A stretch of 17,034 bases of DNA from Treponema sp. UBA1793 (GTDB lineage: Bacteria; Spirochaetota; Spirochaetia; Treponematales; Treponemataceae): positions 15,596-32,629 of the forward strand of contig DCFX01000011.1 in the NCBI GenBank assembly GCA_002314445.1. Direction: 5' to 3'. Within the stretch, counting starts at the first letter, position 1. The number at the start of each line of letters is the position of its first letter. A program made the translations under genes and the position numbers. This document shows, in pieces, positions 8,062-14,950 of the stretch. The notes below the pieces were generated by a model. The model made no database searches and was not told the DNA's origin. It saw nothing but the letters and a program-made list of their open reading frames with translations.

Positions 8062-8075
8062 AGTAGCCTGCTACA
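8062..8075. promoter_or_regulatory. SlyA/MarR-type operator 2 (marR side)
   Basis: AGTAGC-CT-GCTACA matches operator 1 at 12 of 14 positions, keeping GTAGC/GCTAC arms with the same two-base spacer. The site centres are 64 bases apart. A weak promoter pair, TTAATA (8055-8060) and TAATAT (8077-8082), would place this operator between the -35 and -10 elements of a rightward promoter, suitable for autorepression of the regulator gene. Confidence 0.7.
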
Positions 8076-8112
8076 CTAATATTCTGTTATTCTGAAAGGT
8101 AACCGGTTGTTA

Positions 8113-8142
8113 TTGACTTCACTTCATATAGTACGGTATTCT
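8113..8142 (+). promoter_or_regulatory. Candidate promoter of the MarR-family gene
   Basis: TTGACT (8113-8118) and TATTCT (8137-8142) are 18 bases apart. The expected transcript start near 8149 would leave a leader of about eleven bases containing GGAG (8150-8153) before the ATG at 8160. This competes with the weaker pair overlapping operator 2. Confidence 0.45.
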
Positions 8143-8159
8143 TAAAAATGGAGTTCTCA

Positions 8160-8591
8160 ATGAAAGACGAATCTGATGATATTGGCATGCTTTTTAAGCA
8201 GGTTGACGAAAAGCTGAAGAAGAAAGGAAATGCTGATTTTGCCAGTTTAGGTATAACAATGTCTCAAATACATGTGATGCATTTTATTTCTATACAGCAT
8301 CAGAAGAAAACAACACAGAAGGAACTTGAGGATTTTTGCGGTGTTTCTCATCCGACAATAAATGGAATTCTTAAACGGCTGGAGGAGAAGGAATTTATAG
8401 AAACAACTATTACGGCGAACGGCCGCCTTTCCAAAGAAGTCCGTCTGACAGATAAAGGTTCTGCTTTATTGAAGGAAACCAGAAAATCAAAAAGCAGTGC
8501 AGAAAAAATGCTTACTAAAGATTTTACGAAACAGGAAATGGAAACGCTCAGGGGAATGCTGAAAAAAATCATTTATAATCTTTCGGATTAG
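8160..8591 (+). CDS. MarR/SlyA-family transcriptional regulator
   Basis: A 143-residue winged-helix repressor-type protein. The start at 8160 is preferred over the in-frame ATG at 8148 because GGAG (8150-8153) stands six bases before it, while 8148 has no ribosome site. Residues 52-76 (KELEDFCGVSHPTINGILKR) are the MarR helix-turn-helix with its recognition helix. The wing follows at about 80-97, including the typical R-L...V-L-T-D-K-G motif. Long helices on both sides provide the dimer interface. It is transcribed divergently from the efflux operon with matched inverted repeats between, so it most likely represses both units and is released by a phenolic or drug-like ligand. The ligand is unknown. 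No cysteine arrangement clearly indicating an OhrR-type redox sensor is visible (only C60). Confidence 0.92.
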   Translation: MKDESDDIGMLFKQVDEKLKKKGNADFASLGITMSQIHVMHFISIQHQKKTTQKELEDFCGVSHPTINGILKRLEEKEFIETTITANGRLSKEVRLTDKGSALLKETRKSKSSAEKMLTKDFTKQEMETLRGMLKKIIYNLSD

Positions 8592-8639
8592 CGCTTTTCA
8601 ATACTATTTACGGGTTATCTCCATAACTGCAACAAATTC

Positions 8640-8669
8640 TTGACAGATATAAAACATGTCACCTATACT
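8640..8669 (+). promoter_or_regulatory. Promoter of the chemoreceptor gene
   Basis: TTGACA (8640-8645, perfect -35) and TATACT (8664-8669, one change per usual -10) are separated by 18 bases. This suggests a housekeeping sigma-70 promoter, not a flagellar sigma-28 one. The leader to the ATG at 8750 would be about 75 bases, with GGAG before the start. The remainder of 8592-8749 shows no convincing terminator for the MarR-family gene. Confidence 0.7.
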
Positions 8670-8749
8670 CAGACAGGGAACTTAGGTTTCAACACGATTC
8701 TTACATTATTTTTACCCGGGAATTTCAACGTAAAAACAGGAGAGTTTAT

Positions 8750-10897
8750 ATGGCTGACAAAAATCCCTTGGATATAAGCGGTATCGGTGTGCCTGAAGAG
8801 AAATTGAGCGGCAGAGGAAAAACGCAGCGTATTACCGTTTTTCTAGGCTTTTCAATGGGACTGATTATTCTTATTCTGAACACAGTCCAAATTTACCTGA
8901 CTTCTTCATATACCAGGAAAGCGGTATCCCGGCAGTATGCTACAGACTGCGAGCAGATTACGCATGCCTATTCACTTGCTATCGCAAATAAAATAAGCGA
9001 GTATCTGAATCAGATGCGTTTTTACACAGAATCAGATGTTGTACAGACGGGTAATGAAAAAGCCATAGTGGACTGGATGCGGGCGCATACATCTTCGAGA
9101 AGAACTTATTTCGATTATATTGAGTTCTCCGGTCCGGACGGCATTGCATATACCGACAACGGGCAGACGGAGGATATCAGCAGCCGTTCGTATTTTCGTG
9201 CTGTACTGAAGGAAAACAGAATAGAATATGTAAATGATCCTGAACAGTCCGCACTGAATTCCGAACCCGTCATTCATATTACAAGAGCCGCAACAATTAA
9301 CGGAAAAGTAATCGGCTTATTCAGCGGAGTAATAAAACTGAACGTCATCCAGAACATGGTTACCTATATTAAACTGGGAGAAACGGGGTATGCATGGCTT
9401 ATGGCCGGAGACGGAAATATTCTGGCTCATAAAAATGCAGATTCCGTTATGAAAAAAGATTTTATCAGTGATTTTGCCGCAGATAAAAAACAGATGGCAG
9501 CGCTGTCGGCAAAGATTATGAAGGGCGGAATCGGAACCGGATGGGTGAGTGGTGAGGGCGGAAACGAGGAGTTTATCGCTTATACTCCCATTGCAAATAC
9601 TCCGTGGAATTTTGCTTTTTCAGTAGCTGATTCTCAAATAGATGAGACCGGTAATACCCTGACGCGCGTCATGATACTGGCAGGAGCCTTTATTGCGTTC
9701 ATCGTTATACTCGTCAGCTGCATCATCATGATAAAAACAATCCGCCCTCTGACTGTCGTAGAACATACAATAAACGATATTGCTTCCGGTAACGCGGATT
9801 TGACAAAACGTATATCGGTCAGTTCAAGAAACGAAATAGGAGCAGTTGTTGAAGGATTCAACAGATTTTCCCAGAAACTCAGGACAATCGTCATCAAACT
9901 GAAATCGTCAGAGGATATTTTAATACAGGCCGGAGATGAACTGCACGAAAGTACCGTGGATACTGCTGCATCAATTACCGAAATAAGCTCCAATATAGAA
10001 AGCATCAGCGACCATATAACAAGACAGGCATCCGGGGTAACGGAAACAGCCGGGGCTGTGAATGAAATCGCATCAAATATTGAATCTCTTGAAAGAATGA
10101 TAGAAGCCCAGGCAGCCGGAGTGGCTCATGCATCTTCTGCAGTTGAAGAAATGATAGGAAATATAAATGCAGTCAACGCTTCTGTATCCCGTATGGCAGA
10201 GTCCTTTTCATTGCTGGAAATGAGTGCGCGTGACGGTGCTTCAAAACAGCAGATTGTTAATGAGCGGATTGAAATTATAGAAAATGAATCGTCGATGCTG
10301 CAGGAAGCTAATGCCGCAATTGCGAATATTGCCAGCCAGACCAATCTTCTTGCAATGAACGCTGCTATTGAAGCTGCCCATGCAGGAGACGCAGGAAAGG
10401 GATTCAGCGTCGTCGCTGATGAAATCAGAAAATTATCGGAGACTTCAACCAGTCAGTCAAAAACGATAGGAAACCAGCTGACGAAAATAACCGATTCAAT
10501 CAAAAGCGTTGTTTCTGCGTCTGTAGATTCTGCAAAAGTATTTAATTCTGTTGCAGCGGGCATTAAGCAGACTGATGAACTTATCGGACAGATAAAAGCT
10601 GCGATGGAGGAACAATCGATAGGTTCAAAGGAAATAAGCGAATCGCTCCATTCAATGAACGACAGTACAACCGAGGTCCGGACAGCATCCGTAGAAATGT
10701 CTGCGGGCAATCAGGCAATCCTTGAAGAAATACGCCGTCTGCAGGAAGCGACAATGAGCATGAAGGACAGTATGCAGGAAATGCGCATTGGTGCAAAAAA
10801 GATAAATGAAACCGGATCAATACTCACAGAGATTTCAAGCAGAATGAAGGATTCAATAGACGGTATCGGCAGTCAGATTGATCAGTTTAAAGTCTGA
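8750..10897 (+). CDS. Methyl-accepting chemotaxis protein with dCache sensor domain
   Basis: A 715-residue transmembrane chemoreceptor. After a short cytoplasmic tail come TM1 (about 29-51), a periplasmic double-Cache sensor (about 55-300), TM2 (about 306-329), a HAMP domain beginning IRPLTVVEHT (about 331-385), and a long signalling coiled coil. The hairpin tip at 525-562 (ASQTNLLAMNAAIEAAHAGD, then KGFSVVADEIRKLSE) is the conserved CheA/CheW contact site. The Cache pocket has R-S-Y-F at 146-149 where the amino-acid subclass usually has R-x-W-Y, so an ordinary amino-acid ligand is less likely. No C-terminal CheR-tethering pentapeptide is seen. It is followed 21 bases later by a lipoprotein binding protein, which may present or share its ligand. 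The start is supported by AGGAGAG upstream. Confidence 0.95.
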   Translation: MADKNPLDISGIGVPEEKLSGRGKTQRITVFLGFSMGLIILILNTVQIYLTSSYTRKAVSRQYATDCEQITHAYSLAIANKISEYLNQMRFYTESDVVQTGNEKAIVDWMRAHTSSRRTYFDYIEFSGPDGIAYTDNGQTEDISSRSYFRAVLKENRIEYVNDPEQSALNSEPVIHITRAATINGKVIGLFSGVIKLNVIQNMVTYIKLGETGYAWLMAGDGNILAHKNADSVMKKDFISDFAADKKQMAALSAKIMKGGIGTGWVSGEGGNEEFIAYTPIANTPWNFAFSVADSQIDETGNTLTRVMILAGAFIAFIVILVSCIIMIKTIRPLTVVEHTINDIASGNADLTKRISVSSRNEIGAVVEGFNRFSQKLRTIVIKLKSSEDILIQAGDELHESTVDTAASITEISSNIESISDHITRQASGVTETAGAVNEIASNIESLERMIEAQAAGVAHASSAVEEMIGNINAVNASVSRMAESFSLLEMSARDGASKQQIVNERIEIIENESSMLQEANAAIANIASQTNLLAMNAAIEAAHAGDAGKGFSVVADEIRKLSETSTSQSKTIGNQLTKITDSIKSVVSASVDSAKVFNSVAAGIKQTDELIGQIKAAMEEQSIGSKEISESLHSMNDSTTEVRTASVEMSAGNQAILEEIRRLQEATMSMKDSMQEMRIGAKKINETGSILTEISSRMKDSIDGIGSQIDQFKV

Positions 10898-10918
10898 AAT
10901 TGAAGAAGGGAGTTGAAA

Positions 10919-11998
10919 ATGAAAAGCAGAAAATTACTATGTGCAGTATTTACCGTGTTTGTATTGAGCCTGACATCATGTGTCAGGAAAAATTCTTCGG
11001 ACGGAAAAATAAAGATGTGTGTGCTTGTCCGTTCAATGGGGACGCCGTTCATGAGGGAACTCGTTGCACACCTCCGCAGTTATGCGGAAGAAGCGGATGT
11101 TGAACTGGCAATATACGACGGAAATGATGACGTTGCGATTCAGACTGATCAGCTTAAAACGCAGCTGACCTACGGTACAAAATATTTCATCATTCTTCCT
11201 GTTACCAGCGGGTGTACGGAACAATACAGCCGGATTCTTGATTCAAAGGGCGGATATGCCGTTTTTACGAATCAGGCTCCCACAATCGAAGCATTAAAGC
11301 TGAGCAATCATTTTTATGTCTCCATGTCGCTTGAAATTTCGGCAGGCGATTTTCAGGCGGAAATACTCGACGGATATTTCAAAAAATATCCTGAGCGCGC
11401 GCCCGGTAAGATTGTCAAAATCCTGTATTTCGACGGGCAGTACGGTCATAAAGCCCAGGTAAACCGGCGTATAGGTTTTATGGAGGGAATGGCAAAACGT
11501 GGCTATACGGTGGATGTTCTTGCGGAAGATTCTGCGAACTGGTCCGATGTGCAGGCACGGGAAATGATGTTCCGCTGGTTTAATCAGTATTCCGGTGTTT
11601 TTAATGCTGTCGTTTCTGAAAATGATGCGATGGCTCTCGGAGCGATTGATGCGCTGCTGAAACGAAATTATACGGACGATCCCGATAATCCTTCAAAAGA
11701 TGTCGATGGAGACGGCACCGTTCTTAAAATACCAGTCATAGGCGTTGACAATACGAAAGAGGCAAAGGTTTCGATGCAGGCACACCAACTGTATGCCACC
11801 GTTCTGCAGGATTCAGCAGGACAGGCGGGTATCGCATTTGAATTGATGTATGAATGTGCAAAAAACGGTACAGCGGAAGGATATACCACAAAAGCAGGTA
11901 TTACAGGGGCAAAGGAAATTTCCAAAGAGTATCCGCTTACCGATGCCTCAATTCTTTCTCAGTGCTATATCGTTCCGTTTAAACCTGTTACCGAGTAG
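10919..11998 (+). CDS. Lipoprotein sugar-type periplasmic binding protein (type I fold)
   Basis: A 359-residue substrate-binding protein of the ribose/galactose type. The start at 10919 is chosen over an in-frame TTG at 10913 because GGGAG ends six bases before the ATG. The signal sequence ends in a lipobox L-T-S-C with C21 as the predicted lipidated residue. The fold signature includes the first strand IKMCVLVRSMGTPFMREL (31-48), the second-lobe VVSENDAMALGAIDAL (231-246) and IPVIGVDNTKEA (271-282). A loop DVDGDGTV at 261-268 has the spacing of a calcium-binding EF-type loop, recalling but not placed exactly like that of MglB. No ABC permease or ATPase gene follows. Its place immediately after the chemoreceptor gene suggests a sensory, not purely transport, role (inference). 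Confidence 0.88.
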   Translation: MKSRKLLCAVFTVFVLSLTSCVRKNSSDGKIKMCVLVRSMGTPFMRELVAHLRSYAEEADVELAIYDGNDDVAIQTDQLKTQLTYGTKYFIILPVTSGCTEQYSRILDSKGGYAVFTNQAPTIEALKLSNHFYVSMSLEISAGDFQAEILDGYFKKYPERAPGKIVKILYFDGQYGHKAQVNRRIGFMEGMAKRGYTVDVLAEDSANWSDVQAREMMFRWFNQYSGVFNAVVSENDAMALGAIDALLKRNYTDDPDNPSKDVDGDGTVLKIPVIGVDNTKEAKVSMQAHQLYATVLQDSAGQAGIAFELMYECAKNGTAEGYTTKAGITGAKEISKEYPLTDASILSQCYIVPFKPVTE

Positions 11999-12102
11999 GG
12001 AATATCCGGGTCGCTGTCCGCAGTTCACTTTCAGGGAGAGATAGATTCATTTGTGTCGAACAGTAATGATTCTGCCTTGTTTATTTTTTTCTCTTCAGGT
12101 AC

Positions 12103-12108
12103 TATACT
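12103..12108 (+). promoter_or_regulatory. Possible -10 element before the amidohydrolase gene
   Basis: TATACT precedes the ATG at 12136 by 27 bases and is a good -10 hexamer, but no -35 lies at 16-18 bases; the nearest candidate TTGTTT (12077-12082) is 20 bases away. The 137-base spacer from 11999 also holds a T-rich stretch (12080-12090) without a clear stem in front, so I do not call a terminator. Confidence 0.35.
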
Positions 12109-12135
12109 GACTTGTATATCCCGGAGGAAACGAAT

Positions 12136-13743
12136 ATGAAAATTCTGCTGAGAAATGGAAAAATTTATGACGGAACGGGAACTGATCCTTTTACCGGAGA
12201 TATACTGATAGATGGAGATAAAATTGCTGCAACCGGCAATATAGGGCAAAACGAAATTTCTTCTATTGATGAAAGTATCGATTTAAACGGTCTTTCACTT
12301 TCTTCGGGATTTATAGATGCGCATTCGCACAATGACTGGTTTGCAATCAAAAATGAACCATTAAAATATTTTGCTCCGTTCATCGGACAGGGAATTACCA
12401 GTTTTATTACCGGCAATTGCGGGCTTTCTTCAATCGGTTTTGAATCGGAAAGCCGTTATATCGATAAATTAGGCGGGGGACTTTTCTCTTTTACTGATAC
12501 AACCGGAAAATACGGATATGCTTCTGATTTTTTTTCTGCAATAGATCATAAAAATCCGTGTAACATAGCCGTATTGGCCGGACACTGCTCTGTCAGAGCC
12601 GGTATCCTCGGATTTGAAAAAAGACCTCTTACGAAACAGGAAGAAGAAAAGATGCTTTTTATACTCAGGAAAAATCTTGAGGAGGGAGCATGTGGCATTT
12701 CCCTCGGCCTTATGTATGAACCGGGGCTTTATGCGGATACAGCCGAATTAAAAAAGGTCGCACAACTTTGTGAGGAATTCCAAAAACCGCTTACTGTTCA
12801 TCCCCGCGCTCAGTCTGCGGTTTCCATGTCCTATAAAACAGTATTCGGCAGGCCTCATATACTGAGAGCTATTGATGAATTATCCGAAATTGCCCGTGAT
12901 AAAAAAATGAAATTACAATATTCCCATGCTATTTTTGTAGGCCGCAGTACATTTAAATGCAAAAATGAAGCCGTTTCTATTCTGCACCGGATGCGGGATT
13001 ATGGTGTAGATGCGATGTTCGATATATACAGCGAAACTTTAGGCGTATCTGTCATAACAGTCATACTTCCGGCCTGGTACCAGGCTCTTTCAAATGAAGA
13101 AAAAAGTAAACCTGCTACTGTTTTAAAATTAAACATTTTAATAAAAGCCACCAGTATTCTGCTTGGATTCGGATTTAAAGATATTCAGATAGCTTATATT
13201 GGTGAAGGGTATGAAAAATACGAAGGCCGCACTGTACACGAGATAGCAAAAGCATCCGGAAAAACAGATTTAAAAACATATCTTGAACTTTGTGAACTCA
13301 GCAATTTTAAAGGCCGCGTAAACATGGGGCCGTACAGTACTCCGGAGATTATCAGTGAGCTGTCGAAAGATGCATACTGTCTGTATATGACAGATGCATG
13401 GGTTGAAGACCACGGCATACAAAACCCTGCAGTGTATGACTGTTATCCCAAGTTTCTGCATCTGGCACTGCAGGGCAGCGGCGATACGATGCCTCATACT
13501 ATACGGAAAATGACAGGAGCTGTTGCGGACAGGTTCCGTCTGGAAAAGAGGGGATATATAAAGCCCGGTTATTATGCCGATTTGACAATTTTTAACGAGG
13601 AAGAACTTAAAAATACTCAGCCGGATCAGTCAAAACCGTTCGGTATACATTCTGTCTATATCAACGGCAATAAGATACTGTCAGAAGGAAAATTAAACAA
13701 AGACGTTCTGAACTATTCCGGTGCTGCCATGAAAGTATTCTGA
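12136..13743 (+). CDS. N-acyl-D-amino-acid deacylase (D-aminoacylase-type amidohydrolase)
   Basis: 535 residues, usual for the family. The start is ATG 12136, with GGAGG (12123-12127) eight bases upstream. Order: small N-terminal beta domain (KILLRNGKIYDGTGTDPFTG), metal-binding barrel, and return to the beta domain near KPGYYADLTIFN (476-487). The metal-site positions known for D-aminoacylases are all occupied: H63 and H65 (DAHSHND), C95 (ITGNCG), H222 (TVHPR), H264 (YSH) and D420 (MTD). GACGISLGLMYEPG (184-197) is also typical. It would hydrolyse N-acyl-D-amino acids or related D-amino-acid conjugates in the cytoplasm. The usual H-P-R...G-T-F-P-R segment is replaced by NPAVYDCYPKFL, and VHPR replaces the more common THxR, so substrate may differ (a dihydroorotase-like or dipeptidase role is less likely). 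The gene is more AT-rich than those to its right. Confidence 0.85.
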   Translation: MKILLRNGKIYDGTGTDPFTGDILIDGDKIAATGNIGQNEISSIDESIDLNGLSLSSGFIDAHSHNDWFAIKNEPLKYFAPFIGQGITSFITGNCGLSSIGFESESRYIDKLGGGLFSFTDTTGKYGYASDFFSAIDHKNPCNIAVLAGHCSVRAGILGFEKRPLTKQEEEKMLFILRKNLEEGACGISLGLMYEPGLYADTAELKKVAQLCEEFQKPLTVHPRAQSAVSMSYKTVFGRPHILRAIDELSEIARDKKMKLQYSHAIFVGRSTFKCKNEAVSILHRMRDYGVDAMFDIYSETLGVSVITVILPAWYQALSNEEKSKPATVLKLNILIKATSILLGFGFKDIQIAYIGEGYEKYEGRTVHEIAKASGKTDLKTYLELCELSNFKGRVNMGPYSTPEIISELSKDAYCLYMTDAWVEDHGIQNPAVYDCYPKFLHLALQGSGDTMPHTIRKMTGAVADRFRLEKRGYIKPGYYADLTIFNEEELKNTQPDQSKPFGIHSVYINGNKILSEGKLNKDVLNYSGAAMKVF

Positions 13744-13764
13744 ACGGAACAGGGGAGGAACGTT

Positions 13765-14880
13765 TTACTCCTCATCCCCGTATTCATCTTCAAGTACCCC
13801 GAGCTGCGTTTTTAAATCTTCAATTTCCGTTTCCCAGAACGCTTTGCTTCCCCAGTCCGGATTCCGATTTAAAAATCCTTCGTCATCACGCTGCACGGCA
13901 GTCCACGCGAGGAAGTAGATGTTGCGCATGAACCTGAGCGGTTCTATAAGGCGCAGCTGCCGGCGCATGCCGGGGACAGTTCCGTTGATGCTGTTTCCGG
14001 AGGTATCGTCAGGGCACATAAACTCTTCATATCCCTGAAGAAGCAGCTCAAGTTCGCGTTCCGATTCTTTCCGGTATCCGGGAAGGAGCAGCCATAAATC
14101 CTGTACGGCAGGACCCGTCATCATATCGTCGAAGTCGATGAGCGTGATGCTGCTTGTATCTTCAGTATCAACCGACGAGGGACTTTTCGATATGAACTGT
14201 TCAAGAATGTTGCCCCGGTGGCAGTCACCGTGAATCCTTTGGAACGCCGCCGTATGATACATACCGTTTTCATCAGCCTCTCCGAAAACGGACGCATAAG
14301 CGTCAAGCACGTAGTCGAGCGCGCTGCTGCATATGCCGGTAAATTCCTGCTGCAGATCGGGCGTGACGAGATTATGTTCAAGGAGCATGTTGATATAAGG
14401 GATAGTCGTCTGCTGCGGCGTACACTGGAGGCGGTGAGGGGCATCACGTTTCTGCCCCGCAAGATGCATGCGGCCGATTGCGCGGCCGGTGCGCACCCAG
14501 TCGTTATCGGTATAAATATCGAACGTCCTCGCCTTGAGCCGCGGAAAGAGCGCATAATAAACGGGTATACCGCCGGCCGTATAGATTCCTGTCGTCATGC
14601 CCTGCTTGTCAGCTCCCTCAAGAGGGGGTACGACAGGCACTTCGGCTGCCGTACAGTCGTTCAAAAAGGTATGTTCGTCTTCTACTGCTTCTTTTGTCCA
14701 CCGTCCGGGACGGTAAAACTTAATGACATATCCGCCCCCGTCTTCGTCAGTCAGACCGAAGACCCGGTTAACGTAACTGTTGTACGGCACAATCGTCCCG
14801 TCGAAGCGGATACCGGAAAACGATTCGGCGCAGTTCAGAATGATATCAGGTGTTAATGATGAAAAGATATGCTGCTCCAT
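13765..14880 (-). CDS. srkA: Stress-response Ser/Thr kinase, SrkA/RdoA (YihE) family
   Basis: 371 residues against about 328 for E. coli SrkA, with close motif agreement along the length: P-Y-N-S-Y-V-N-R-V-F (32-41), VIKFYRPGRWT (52-62, K54 the ATP lysine), VPVVPPLE, the catalytic loop RIHGDCHRGNIL (215-226, D219 and N224), LIDFDD (247-252, metal-binding D249) and GPAVQDLWLLLPGY (256-269). It belongs to the aminoglycoside-phosphotransferase-like kinases. In E. coli it counters death under stress. The extra length comes from two inserts, a Ser/Thr/Asp-rich one at about 231-244 and another near 286-303. The only usable ATG (14880) has no ribosome site. It lies about three bases from the predicted transcript start and inside an inverted repeat. 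The gene converges on the amidohydrolase. Confidence 0.93.
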   Translation of the reverse strand: MEQHIFSSLTPDIILNCAESFSGIRFDGTIVPYNSYVNRVFGLTDEDGGGYVIKFYRPGRWTKEAVEDEHTFLNDCTAAEVPVVPPLEGADKQGMTTGIYTAGGIPVYYALFPRLKARTFDIYTDNDWVRTGRAIGRMHLAGQKRDAPHRLQCTPQQTTIPYINMLLEHNLVTPDLQQEFTGICSSALDYVLDAYASVFGEADENGMYHTAAFQRIHGDCHRGNILEQFISKSPSSVDTEDTSSITLIDFDDMMTGPAVQDLWLLLPGYRKESERELELLLQGYEEFMCPDDTSGNSINGTVPGMRRQLRLIEPLRFMRNIYFLAWTAVQRDDEGFLNRNPDWGSKAFWETEIEDLKTQLGVLEDEYGDEE

Positions 14881-14908
14881 AGTGACAGTATTATCTTCTA
14901 TGGAGCAG
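14872..14908. promoter_or_regulatory. 11-bp inverted repeat covering the srkA start codon
   Basis: CTGCTCCATAG (14872-14882) and CTATGGAGCAG (14898-14908) are perfect inverted repeats separated by 15 bases. On the minus strand one arm lies in the -35/-10 spacer of the srkA promoter and the other holds the srkA start codon and codons two and three, with the -10 hexamer in the loop. This is the layout of a repressor operator, or of a hairpin if a longer upstream transcript reads through from the nucleotidase gene. Confidence 0.7.
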
Positions 14909-14918
14909 AGAATTGCAA
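14890..14918 (-). promoter_or_regulatory. srkA promoter, probably giving a leaderless mRNA
   Basis: Read on the minus strand, TTGCAA (14918-14913) and GATAAT (14895-14890, five of six consensus bases) are separated by 17 bases. The expected transcript start is near 14883, about three bases before the ATG at 14880. This fits the absence of a Shine-Dalgarno sequence before that ATG. Confidence 0.6.
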
Positions 14919-14950
14919 TATGAAATCAGTTCAGCTCATCGCTGAAAATT

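Noticed and set aside
8101..8108. AACCGGTT palindrome in the divergent control region
   Set aside because: Eight bases only, unlike the three 6-2-6 repeats nearby; chance is a sufficient explanation.
13752..13779. Possible hairpin between the amidohydrolase gene and srkA as a shared terminator
   Set aside because: Only a five-base stem plus a bulged three-pair extension, and no T-run on either strand.
14218..14856. 212-codon open frame antisense to srkA
   Set aside because: It lies wholly opposite a strongly conserved kinase gene, has no ribosome site and no recognisable domain.
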